From an uncultured Rickettsiaceae bacterium (GTDB lineage: Bacteria; Pseudomonadota; Alphaproteobacteria; Rickettsiales; Rickettsiaceae), in assembly GCA_905479885.1 (NCBI GenBank), contig CAJQOE010000067.1, forward strand, positions 1 through 19,089: a DNA stretch of 19,089 nucleotides, written 5' to 3'. Made by a program: the position numbers and the translations under genes. Position 1 is the stretch's first letter. Each line of letters opens with the position of its first letter. Below, in pieces: positions 1 through 7,692 of the stretch. Under the pieces are notes generated by a model, which did not search any database, was not told the origin of the DNA, and saw only the letters and a program-made list of their open reading frames with translations.

Positions 1-105
1 CATCAAGTTAAAAATGACCATATTAGACCTAAGAAACGAAGATGGCTATGCACTATAGTAAAAGCAGTTGAATTACAGCCATTTTTGTGATATTATAGAA
101 AGAAA

Positions 106-955
106 ATGACAACATCCCCATACAGTCAAGATTTGAGAAAAAAAGTAATAGAGTACTTAAACAAAGGAAATAACAAAACAGAGACGTCAATAGTTTTTAA
201 ATTAAATAGAAAAACAGTTGCAAATTGGTATTCTAGGTATAAAAATGAAGGTCATTACTTACCAAGAAAACGATTAGGTGCAAAGCCTAAAATAATAAAA
301 AATGATTTTCTAAATTATGTAAATAATAATCTAAATTCCACTTCGGAAGAGATTGGAAAAGCTTTTAATATAGGCGGTAGTGGAGCTAGGTATTGGTTAA
401 AAAAGTTTGGATACAGCTATAAAAAAAAGCCTTCACCTACATGGAAGCAAGTGAAGAAAAGCGCAATGGCTACCAAGAGGCCATAAAAATATCTCACACC
501 AAAGCCTTGTATATATTGACGAAAGCGGCATAGAACTTACCATTTGCAAAGCTAGCGGTTGGGGAAAGAAAAGGGAGAAACTGGTTACGAAAAAGAGTGG
601 TAAATATTACGAGCGAACTAATAGTATCGCAGGACTCGTGAATAATAAAACGATAGACCTGATGGTTTTTAATGGTTCTTGTAACACTGATCTTTTTAAT
701 AATTGGGTGGAGTATTTTTTAATCAAAGACTTAAAGCCAGGACAAGTTGTCGTTATGAATAATGCTTCTTTCCACAAATCACAAAAAACGAAGAAATTAA
801 TAAAATCTGTTGGTTGCAAACTAATATTCTTACCGCCATAGTCACCAGATTTAAATCCGATAGAAAAATTCTGGGCTAATATGAAGCGTTGGATACAGCA
901 ACCGCTTACAAATTTGTACAAATCAAGACTTAATCTTACAGACACCGTAAATTAA
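106..955 (+). pseudogene. IS630-family transposase, decayed
   Basis: This is the remnant of an IS630/Tc1-mariner-type DDE transposase. The 5' part (106-486) encodes the N-terminal helix-turn-helix region, with motifs such as SQDLRKKVIEYL and RKTVANWYSRY. Coding resumes in the -1 frame from 429 (AFTYMEASEEKR) and shifts again near 482-500 into a third frame, which carries VYIDESGIE (catalytic Asp codon 518-520), SFHKS and SPDLNPIEKFW (Glu codon 863-865). The first shift sits on a canonical slippery site and may be programmed. The second shift, a TAG at 839-841 inside the LPP-Y-SPDLNPIE motif, and Asn instead of the second catalytic Asp (codon 758-760) are disabling. The C-terminal residues after WANMKRWI do not look typical. 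I could not find terminal inverted repeats, so the element's ends are undefined. Family assignment is secure; inactivity is inferred from these lesions. Confidence 0.88.
423..429 (+). other. Putative programmed -1 frameshift slippery site (A AAA AAG)
   Basis: Within a run of eight A, the zero-frame codons AAA-AAG preceded by A form the heptamer A AAA AAG, the same type used by dnaX and by several insertion sequences. Slipping back one base joins the helix-turn-helix frame exactly to the frame reading AFTYMEASEEKR, which is the expected continuation in IS630 transposases. The same A-run could also be a simple indel hotspot, so programming is inferred rather than shown. Confidence 0.5.
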
Positions 956-1396
956 ACCATCTGATTGTCAGAAAAGTTTTGACTGTTAGATAGGTTCTCA
1001 AGATATAAGATTTCATTATTCTTTTCAAGAGCAGTTTCTTGGATATTAGCATATGTATAGTTCTCTGAGGTATGTAGTATCTTTATACTACCACAAACAC
1101 CAAGTGCTTGTGTACTTGCCTCAACATCTTCTAATTCTTTTATCTGTACTGCCCCAAAAACTAGATATGCTAAAATAATTCCTCTCTGTTAGGTTGCTTG
1201 ATGAAAGCATTCCATCTGCGACGGATATTACAGCTACTATTCCAGCATGAGCCGGGCCACCAAAGCTATAAGTATAAGCCTTATATAAATTCATGGCTGT
1301 ATGAAAAGAAAAAAATACTTCTTTTGTTGATGATTGTAAAATAATATCCGGGTTCATCTGTTCAGAGGATGATGAAGCGGAAGCTTGTCTTTTCAT
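952..1396 (-). pseudogene. Unrecognised gene broken by a frameshift
   Basis: Two minus-strand frames appear to be halves of one gene. The first starts at ATG 1396 with a Ser-rich segment (MKRQASASSSSEQ) and runs through GGPAHAGIVAVISVADGMLS to LTER near 1185. The second continues in a different frame as GIILAYLVFGAVQIKELEDVEAS and stays open to a TAA at 952-954. The two join smoothly if one base has been lost near 1183-1190, giving about 147 codons. A hydrophobic stretch (GIILAYLVFGAV) could be a membrane segment. A weak promoter (TTGATT, 16 bp, TATATG) lies at 1456-1429. No family is recognised. The stop overlaps the transposase stop on the other strand by two bases, so the 3' end may be altered by the IS. 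Alternatives are a real 91-residue protein ending at 1121, or noncoding sequence. Confidence 0.35.
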
Positions 1397-1668
1397 ATAA
1401 AGCTTAATTTTATTAATTTGAAGTAAAGCATATACTAAAAATATTTAATTAATCAAGTGCAATTTATAGTGAGAGAATTTTTACAAGCGCTAAAACATGT
1501 AGTAAATACTCGCAGGACAGAGAAAATTTGACTTTCAAGAACGAATTTTTAATAGAATCTTTCTTCTTTTGGCTGCTTGTTAATTAGGAGCTAAAAGGTT
1601 AGTCTTTACTTGACAATCCTTTGGATTTAGGCAGAATAGTGCTAAATTAATTTCTAATTATAAATATC
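1397..1668. other. AT-rich intergenic region
   Basis: This stretch of about 270 bases has no convincing open frame and no RNA gene that I recognise. It holds the candidate promoter of the glycosyltransferase near its right end and a weak candidate for the minus-strand gene at its left end. Confidence 0.5.
1610..1640 (+). promoter_or_regulatory. Candidate sigma70 promoter for the glycosyltransferase
   Basis: A perfect TTGACA lies at 1610-1615. The -10 is poor: the best hexamers lie at 1633-1640 (AGAATA or AATAGT). It ends about 30 bases before the ATG at 1669. The -35 match is exact but the -10 is weak, so this is tentative. Confidence 0.35.
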
Positions 1669-2394
1669 ATGACACAAGAAGTTGTTAATGTAATTTGCAT
1701 GAAGTGGGGCACAAAATATACAGCCACTGATGTGAATGTTTTACATTCTATGGTAAGTAGACATTTAACTATTCCATACAGATTTGTCTGTCTTACCGAT
1801 GATCGAAACGGTATTAGTAAGGATATAGAATGTTTCGATATGCCATTAATCGAGGTACCTAAAGAAAAGGATGTTTCGCCTTGGCGGAAACTTGGTATGT
1901 TCTCGAAAAAGATTGGTGATTTGCAAGGAAAGGCTATGTTTTTAGATTTGGATATAGTAATTGTTGATAATATAGATTGCTTTTTTACCTTCTCGAATAA
2001 ATTTACTATCATTGAAAATTGGACCCAGAAGGGGCGTGGTATAGGTAATTCATCTGTATATTGCTTCAATATAGGGCAACATAGCGACGTGCTTGATTAT
2101 TATACTCAAAATACAGCAGAAGTAACAAACCAATACAGTAATGAGCAGATTTATCTATCTTTAAAAATTGGTGATATTGTTTATTGGCCTGATAGTTGGT
2201 GTAAGTCTTTTAAAAGACATTGCATGCCTGGTTACATTATTCGTTATTTTAAAACACCAATTAAACCCCAAGATGTTAAAATTGTAGTTTTTCATGGTAA
2301 CCCAAAACCAGAGGATGCCGCAAAAGGCGGATTTTTTGGTAGCGTTTGGAAATATATTCGCCCTACAAAATGGATTGAAGATAACTGGTGCTAG
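1669..2394 (+). CDS. GT-A-type glycosyltransferase-like protein
   Basis: The 241-residue protein looks like a small nucleotide-sugar glycosyltransferase of the GT-A fold. The N-terminal NVICMKWGTKY and the downstream RFVCLTDD form the first strands of the nucleotide-binding half. FLDLDIVIVDNID contains the DxD metal-binding motif (Asp93-Leu-Asp95) after a hydrophobic strand, as expected for binding a metal-UDP-sugar. A later VVFHGNPKP resembles the C-terminal metal/diphosphate-binding HG motif of GT8-like enzymes. There is no signal peptide or membrane segment, so it probably acts in the cytosol or at the inner face of the membrane. It stands alone, flanked by a promoter candidate and a terminator hairpin, not in a polysaccharide cluster. 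Donor and acceptor cannot be told. No strong Shine-Dalgarno precedes the ATG, but it is the first ATG of the frame and the strand order fits. Confidence 0.72.
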   Translation: MTQEVVNVICMKWGTKYTATDVNVLHSMVSRHLTIPYRFVCLTDDRNGISKDIECFDMPLIEVPKEKDVSPWRKLGMFSKKIGDLQGKAMFLDLDIVIVDNIDCFFTFSNKFTIIENWTQKGRGIGNSSVYCFNIGQHSDVLDYYTQNTAEVTNQYSNEQIYLSLKIGDIVYWPDSWCKSFKRHCMPGYIIRYFKTPIKPQDVKIVVFHGNPKPEDAAKGGFFGSVWKYIRPTKWIEDNWC

Positions 2395-2397
2395 AAG

Positions 2398-2430
2398 ACA
2401 AACAACGTCAAACTTAGTGACGTTGTTTGT
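2398..2430 (+). terminator. Hairpin terminator after the glycosyltransferase
   Basis: A perfect 13-bp stem (ACAAACAACGTCA with TGACGTTGTTTGT) closes a 7-base loop four bases after the stop codon. It is followed by a moderately T-rich stretch on the plus strand. It lies between convergent genes. The T tract is imperfect, so efficiency is uncertain. Confidence 0.65.
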
Positions 2431-2438
2431 ATTTGTAG

Positions 2439-3128
2439 TTATTTATAGCAATTGAAAATCCCGCGCCATGAGGGCGCTTCAAAGGAGTCTATATCTTCCG
2501 ATGTTTTTAGAAATGCTGTAAATTTAACTGTGATAGGAAGAACAATTATTTCATAAACCACTTTTATCACAGTCATAGTCAATATCATTGAGAACAACTG
2601 TTTTGTTGGTAATAAGCCTATAAAAGCGATGTTTATAAAAAGTACGCTTTCTACAGTGGCGCCAATGCAGGTGCTGATAATGGCACGCATAGCAAAATGA
2701 CGTCCTTCTAGTAGAATTTTAAAGTTAGATATAGAAAATGCATTAAGTAGTTCGCCGATGAAATAGCTAGTAAAGGAGGCAATAAATATTCTAGGAGTTA
2801 GGGAAAAAATATTAGAAAAAGACTCGTGGTTGTTCCAATGTTCAGCTGGAGGAAGCAATACTACTATCCATAATATTATATTAACAAACAAGCTACAAAA
2901 TAGTGCTGTTAAAATGACTCGCCTACTTGCAGTGAATCCATAAACTTCGGTTAATATATCATTTAGCACGTATAGAAGAGGAAAAATTATCATTCCTCCA
3001 GGAAGCGTAAAAGAGTATACTTGCCATAGCTTCGTTGCAGCTAAATTTGATGTTATTAGACATATAACAAAAGTAATGGATATGGCATTAAAATATTTAA
3101 AATGCTGTTTAGTGTTTATTTCAGACAT
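2439..3128 (-). CDS. yhhQ: Queuosine precursor transporter, YhhQ/VUT family
   Basis: The 229-residue membrane protein belongs to the YhhQ (DUF165, PF02592) family, which takes up queuosine precursors (preQ0/preQ1 or queuine) for tRNA modification. The family signature is visible in the N-terminal third: PGGMIIFPLLYVLNDILTEVYG (written here as the segment at residues 43-64), with acidic Asp57 and Glu61 and basic RR at 69-70. About six hydrophobic helices follow, as in the family, and the length is usual. It is the last gene of a minus-strand run, 42 bases after the lipoprotein hydrolase, so it is probably cotranscribed with it. Uptake of queuosine precursors fits an intracellular bacterium that does not make them itself. 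Family identity is secure; the exact substrate is inferred. Confidence 0.88.
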   Translation of the reverse strand: MSEINTKQHFKYFNAISITFVICLITSNLAATKLWQVYSFTLPGGMIIFPLLYVLNDILTEVYGFTASRRVILTALFCSLFVNIILWIVVLLPPAEHWNNHESFSNIFSLTPRIFIASFTSYFIGELLNAFSISNFKILLEGRHFAMRAIISTCIGATVESVLFINIAFIGLLPTKQLFSMILTMTVIKVVYEIIVLPITVKFTAFLKTSEDIDSFEAPSWRGIFNCYK

Positions 3129-3170
3129 GACACACCTTCGGTTGCTTGATATAAGTGTTTAAACCTAAAG

Positions 3171-3998
3171 TTAATCGTAGCACCGAACTGGCCTTGTGTA
3201 TACATACTTCCACACTTTTCCCCAACCATGTGTATGAGAAATATCTTCATATATTTTTTGTTTTACACAATTAGAAGAAGCTTTTTGCACAAATTTATCC
3301 GCAATAAATGGTGGTATTATAGTATCTTTCCCCCCAGATATATGTAATTGCGGGATGTTCTTTATTTGTTCAGTATATTCAATTGGGTTTAAAGATCCAA
3401 TCATTGGAGTCACATTATGTAGTGTGGTAAATGCAACATGGTCTAAATTGGCAGCAATGGTTGTTATATCTTTTACCATGTAATTTCTAGCAGCAATAAG
3501 TACAGCGATCCCACCTCCTCCAGAAAAGCCCATGAGACTGAATTTGTGCTGATTATTAATCTTATTAATTACATCATTTATTGCTTGCACACTATCATCT
3601 GACATTCTTTTGTCAGTCCAATACTGCATTTTGCATTTTGGATTTAACGTCATTGGCGTATATTGGCAAGGACGTGCCACATATACTATATTAGGACGAT
3701 CATCCATAGCTGCAAGGTTAATAAACATTTGTCTTCTTGGAGTTGGATTATGCGATACTCTATATCTTCCTGCGAAAGCTGCACCGTCACCTTCTATATA
3801 AAAAACATAGGGCTTATGTTCATTGCTAATTTTCTGATAGGTAGTAATCCAAAAATCGCCGCCTTTAACTAATACTTTCTGAAACCCGTACATGTTACCG
3901 ATGGATCCAGGCTCGTAGCCTTGGGTCAACGTTTTGCACGAGACTAATAAAACTGCAGAAAGTAGTAAAAGGAGAAGTTTAGAAAGGTATTTCATCAT
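3171..3998 (-). CDS. Lipoprotein with alpha/beta-hydrolase fold
   Basis: The 275-residue protein starts with a lipoprotein signal peptide: MMKYLSK, a leucine-rich core and the lipobox LLVSC, with the lipidated Cys at 21. The mature part is an alpha/beta hydrolase. YVFYIEGDG (66-72) is the first core strand and oxyanion-region loop, GFSGG carries the nucleophile elbow with Ser159, GGKDTIIPP supplies the acid Asp225, and SHTHGW supplies the catalytic His (255 or 257). Several Cys residues (111, 122, 244, 273) could form disulfides, as expected for a periplasmic protein. It should sit on the inner or outer membrane facing the periplasm. Its first ATG overlaps the end of ssb by 20 bases, which suggests translational coupling. 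The substrate is unknown; esterase/lipase or peptidase-like activity is possible. Confidence 0.78.
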   Translation of the reverse strand: MMKYLSKLLLLLLSAVLLVSCKTLTQGYEPGSIGNMYGFQKVLVKGGDFWITTYQKISNEHKPYVFYIEGDGAAFAGRYRVSHNPTPRRQMFINLAAMDDRPNIVYVARPCQYTPMTLNPKCKMQYWTDKRMSDDSVQAINDVINKINNQHKFSLMGFSGGGGIAVLIAARNYMVKDITTIAANLDHVAFTTLHNVTPMIGSLNPIEYTEQIKNIPQLHISGGKDTIIPPFIADKFVQKASSNCVKQKIYEDISHTHGWGKVWKYVYTRPVRCYD

Positions 3999-4422
3999 CT
4001 AAGTCGCTATTATCAAAAGTTGGAGCATTTTGCTGACGCCCATTGTCAGGTTGATTCATAGGAGCGTCGCCTCTAGAGTCTAGTAATATTAAGCTTGAAT
4101 TGAAGTTTTGCAATACAACTTCAGTGGTATAACGCTCTTGGTTGTTGTTATCAACCCATTTTCTTGTTTGTAGTTGGCCTTCTATATACAGTTTTGTACC
4201 TTTCTTCACGTAGCTTTTAATAACACGCACTAAGCCTTCGCTGAAGACTACTATGCGGTGCCACTCGGTTTTTTCTTTTCTTTCACCAGTAGCTTTATCT
4301 TTCCAGCTTTCGCCAGTCGCGATACTAAAAGTAGCTATTTCTTTGCCGTCATTAGTGCTTCTGATTTCTGGATCAGCTCCTAAATTACCAATAAGTACAA
4401 CTTTATTTAAACTTCCTGCCAT
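3979..4422 (-). CDS. ssb: Single-stranded DNA-binding protein
   Basis: SSB coats single-stranded DNA during replication, recombination and repair and recruits partner proteins. The 147-residue protein has the usual bacterial layout. An N-terminal OB fold begins SLNKVVLIGNLGADPEIR, with Trp40, Trp54 (KTEWHRIVVF) and Trp89, which correspond to the stacking tryptophans of the family. A short Gln/Asn/Pro-rich linker follows, ending in the acidic partner-docking tip DLDDEIPF. It is divergent from uvrA, 166 bases apart. A minus-strand TATAAT at 4445-4440 could be its -10, with only a poor -35. Its 3' end overlaps the start of the lipoprotein hydrolase. Confidence 0.97.
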   Translation of the reverse strand: MAGSLNKVVLIGNLGADPEIRSTNDGKEIATFSIATGESWKDKATGERKEKTEWHRIVVFSEGLVRVIKSYVKKGTKLYIEGQLQTRKWVDNNNQERYTTEVVLQNFNSSLILLDSRGDAPMNQPDNGRQQNAPTFDNSDLDDEIPF

Positions 4423-4518
4423 TACATAAAACTCTTATAATTATAATCTATAGAATTAAGTATAAATCTATATCACAGATTGCCACAGCATCAAACAAAA
4501 ATATAATGAATTTTGTTA

Positions 4519-4548
4519 TTGCAATAGCTGGTTGGTCCAGCCTATAAT
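4519..4548 (+). promoter_or_regulatory. Sigma70-type promoter of uvrA
   Basis: TTGCAA (4519-4524), an 18-base spacer and a perfect TATAAT (4543-4548). Transcription should begin near 4555, upstream of the ATG at 4589. No SOS box was recognised around it. Confidence 0.65.
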
Positions 4549-4588
4549 ATCAATCAATATTTTTAAAAGTCAATATCAGCTAAGGTTT

Positions 4589-7477
4589 ATGCAAGAATAT
4601 ATAAAGGTTCGTGGTGCTAAAGAACATAATCTTAAGGATGTAAATGTTGATATCCCAAGAAATAAATTTGTTGTTATTACAGGACTTAGTGGATCTGGAA
4701 AATCTTCTTTAGCCTTTGATACTATATACGCAGAAGGACAGCGTAGGTATGTAGAAAGTTTATCTTCTTACGCTAGGCAATTTTTACATTTACAAAATAA
4801 ACCCAATGTAGAATCAATCTCTGGTTTGTCGCCGGCGATTGCTATTGATCAAAAAACAACTTCTAAGAATCCACGTTCAACGGTTGGAACTATTACTGAA
4901 ATCTATGATTATTTAAGGCTCCTTTATGCAAGGGTTGGTATACCATATTCACCAGCTACAGGACTTCCGATTAAAAGCCAGTCAGTTTCAGAAATGGTTG
5001 ATATCATATCTGGCCTTCCAGAGGGCACAAAAATTTATGTGCTAGCTCCAATGGTTCGTGGACAAAAAGGTGAGTTTCGCAGGGAGATAGCTAATTTAAG
5101 AAAGCATGGGTATCAGCGTTTATTCTTGGACGGAGAATTATACGAGTTAGATGAAATCCCCAAAATTGATAAAAACAAAAAGCATAATATCGAAGTAATT
5201 GTTGATCGTTTTATGGTTTCTGGTTCTTTAGGAAATAGGGTGGCAGAAAGCCTAGAGGCGTCACTACAGTTAGGGGAAGGCATAACATATATAGATATAG
5301 TTGATTTACCAGAAAAGCATGGATCTGAGTACAAAAAAGATCAACGCATCGTTTTTTCTGAGAAATATTCTTGTCCAGAATCTGGTTTTCAATTGGAAGA
5401 AATAGAGCCAAGAATATTTTCTTTTAATAGCCCATTTGGAGCATGCCCAGCATGTGAAGGCATTGGTAAAGAATCATTTTTTGATGAGCAGTTAATTGTT
5501 CCAGATGAAACTATCAGTATTAAAGACGGTGCAATTGTGCCTTGGAGCACCTCGTCATCGAAATTTTTCACAGATACCCTGGAATCTTTGGCTAACCATT
5601 ATGGATATAAAATTACAACGCCATTTTCAGAGTTATCAGCAGAGTCAAGACAGGTCTTGTTTTATGGGTCAGGAGAAGAAACTATAAAGTTTAAATATCA
5701 TGATGATCGTAAAGCAGAAATTATAGAACAATCTTTTGCGGGTATTATTCCAAGTCTTGAAGAAAAATATCGCAAAATGGATACTGCTTGGATGAAGGAA
5801 GAGCTTGGCAAATTTAAATCTAAACATAATTGTTCATCTTGCTCTGGCTATAGACTAAAAAAAGAATCTTTATGTGTAAAAATTGATGATTTACATATTG
5901 GCAAAATTTCAGAAAAGACAATTTTTGAAGCTCAGCAATGGTTTGAAAGCATCAATAGCAAGCTTGATAAAAAAAGACAATTAATTGCTAAGAGAGTAAT
6001 TAAAGAAATACAAGAGCGTTTAAAGTTTTTAAACAATGTGGGACTTGAATATCTAAGTCTTTCGCGTGAGTCTGGAACTTTGTCTGGTGGAGAAAGTCAA
6101 CGTATTCGTTTAGCATCGCAAATTGGTTGCGGGCTAAGTGGTGTTTTGTATGTTCTTGATGAGCCATCAATTGGTTTACATCAACGTGATAATTCGCGTC
6201 TTATCACAACTCTTAAGAATCTTAGAGATTTAGGAAATACAGTTATCGTTGTTGAACATGATGATGAAACAATGCTTGCATCAGAATATATTATTGATGT
6301 TGGACCTGGCGCGGGGATTCATGGTGGCAGGATTATTGCGGAAGGAACCCCTGCTGAAATAAAGCAATCTGCAGATAGTATAACTGGACAGTATTTGAGC
6401 GGTAGGAAATATATTCCTATGCCAGATAAAATTAGAACTGGTCATGAAGGTAAGCAAATTGTTTTAATCGGAGCCAAAGTCAATAATTTACAAAATGTCT
6501 CGATTACTCTGCAGCTAGGTACATTTATTGCAATTACTGGTGTATCTGGTAGCGGTAAATCTAGTTTAATTATCAATACTTTTTATAAAGCGGCATTAAA
6601 ATTTTTAGAGCCAAAATCAAAAGTATACCCCGGAGAATATGAGTCGATAAAAGGACTTGAGCATATTGATAAAATTATTGATATTAATCAGTCACCTATT
6701 GGCAGAACCCCACGTTCAAACCCAGCTACTTATACCGGCGCATTCACGCCAATCCGTGATTGGTTTACAGAGCTCCCAGAGTCCAAGATAAGAGGCTATA
6801 AAGTAGGGCGGTTTTCTTTTAACGTTAAGGGCGGGCGTTGCGAGGCTTGCCAGGGCGATGGCTTGATTAAGATTGAAATGCACTTCCTACCAGATGTATA
6901 TATAAATTGCGATGTATGTAATGGTCAGCGTTATAATCGTGAAACTTTGGAAGTAAAGTACAAAGGTAAAAATATAGCCGATGTACTTAGCATGACAGTT
7001 GACGATGCAACTGACTTTTTTGAAAAAGTTCCGCTTATCTACGAGAAGCTAGCTACATTGAAGGAAGTTGGTCTTGGTTATATTAAAATTGGTCAATCGG
7101 CTACTACTTTATCTGGCGGCGAGGCGCAGCGTGTTAAGCTGGCCAAGGAATTATCCAAGCGCTCTACAGGCAAGACCTTGTATATATTAGACGAGCCGAC
7201 CACAGGTTTGCATGTTGATGACATTAAAAAATTGCTAACGGTTTTGCATAAGCTAGTAAATAAAGGTAATAGCGTTGTGGTAATTGAACATAATATGGAT
7301 GTGATTAAAACAGCTGATTATATAATCGATGTCGGGCCAGAAGGCGGCGATAAAGGTGGTGTTATAGTAGTAGAAGGAGCTCCAGAAGTAATAGCTGCTT
7401 GTGAGGCTAGTCATACAGGCAGATATTTGAAAACTTGTATAATCCAAACACAGCAACATGCTAATAATGTGAGCTAA
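4589..7477 (+). CDS. uvrA: Excinuclease ABC subunit A
   Basis: UvrA is the damage-sensing ATPase of nucleotide excision repair. It acts as a dimer that loads UvrB. From ATG 4589 the protein has 962 residues, close to the family's usual length. The first ABC half has Walker A GLSGSGKS (residues 32-39) and signature LSGGESQR. The second has GVSGSGKS, signature LSGGEAQR and Walker B LYILDEPTTGLH. The C-terminal zinc module is intact (CEAC then CDVC). The first zinc site keeps CPAC at 286-289, but its first pair reads CPES (Cys262, Ser265), so one Cys is replaced, as I recall in other alphaproteobacteria. The frame is open up to a TTG at 4532, but that codon lies upstream of the -10 box. ATG 4589 follows a short AAGG and matches the usual N-terminus (YIKVRGAKEHNLK). 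Confidence 0.97.
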   Translation: MQEYIKVRGAKEHNLKDVNVDIPRNKFVVITGLSGSGKSSLAFDTIYAEGQRRYVESLSSYARQFLHLQNKPNVESISGLSPAIAIDQKTTSKNPRSTVGTITEIYDYLRLLYARVGIPYSPATGLPIKSQSVSEMVDIISGLPEGTKIYVLAPMVRGQKGEFRREIANLRKHGYQRLFLDGELYELDEIPKIDKNKKHNIEVIVDRFMVSGSLGNRVAESLEASLQLGEGITYIDIVDLPEKHGSEYKKDQRIVFSEKYSCPESGFQLEEIEPRIFSFNSPFGACPACEGIGKESFFDEQLIVPDETISIKDGAIVPWSTSSSKFFTDTLESLANHYGYKITTPFSELSAESRQVLFYGSGEETIKFKYHDDRKAEIIEQSFAGIIPSLEEKYRKMDTAWMKEELGKFKSKHNCSSCSGYRLKKESLCVKIDDLHIGKISEKTIFEAQQWFESINSKLDKKRQLIAKRVIKEIQERLKFLNNVGLEYLSLSRESGTLSGGESQRIRLASQIGCGLSGVLYVLDEPSIGLHQRDNSRLITTLKNLRDLGNTVIVVEHDDETMLASEYIIDVGPGAGIHGGRIIAEGTPAEIKQSADSITGQYLSGRKYIPMPDKIRTGHEGKQIVLIGAKVNNLQNVSITLQLGTFIAITGVSGSGKSSLIINTFYKAALKFLEPKSKVYPGEYESIKGLEHIDKIIDINQSPIGRTPRSNPATYTGAFTPIRDWFTELPESKIRGYKVGRFSFNVKGGRCEACQGDGLIKIEMHFLPDVYINCDVCNGQRYNRETLEVKYKGKNIADVLSMTVDDATDFFEKVPLIYEKLATLKEVGLGYIKIGQSATTLSGGEAQRVKLAKELSKRSTGKTLYILDEPTTGLHVDDIKKLLTVLHKLVNKGNSVVVIEHNMDVIKTADYIIDVGPEGGDKGGVIVVEGAPEVIAACEASHTGRYLKTCIIQTQQHANNVS

Positions 7478-7692
7478 GAATTAAGCTAAAATCTTCATGT
7501 CGCTGCGAGTAGTACATGAGGTATTTGAGCTACGCATATATGTTATGCACCTACTCTATGCTTTGTCACTTTACGCTTGTGGCGATGGGATTGTCTCAAC
7601 TTTTAATCTTTATCATAGAACCTAGCTAAATGTACCTAACTAACTATTAATATTTGAAATGATAAGGCAGAAGCATTTATCAGTTAGTGGCT

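Noticed and set aside
1..90. Open frame of about 30 codons running in from the left edge, ending in TGA at 88-90 with a basic stretch (PKKRRW).
   Set aside because: Too short and without a recognisable family. An opening this long can occur by chance, so it is not called as a partial gene.
607..945. 112-codon minus-strand frame opposite the transposase.
   Set aside because: It is the shadow of the transposase catalytic region, which has clear IS630 motifs on the plus strand.
1..955. Search for terminal inverted repeats and TA target duplication of the IS630 element.
   Set aside because: No convincing inverted pair was found between 1-105 and 900-1010, so the element's ends are left undefined.
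1647..2069. 140-codon minus-strand frame opposite the glycosyltransferase.
   Set aside because: The plus-strand protein has a DxD motif and coherent fold pattern; the minus frame has no recognisable features.
7478..7692. Gap after uvrA checked for a tRNA or terminator; short dyads such as TCATGT/ACATGA and GCATA/TATGC are present.
   Set aside because: No T-loop consensus, acceptor pairing or T tract was found, so no RNA gene or terminator is called.
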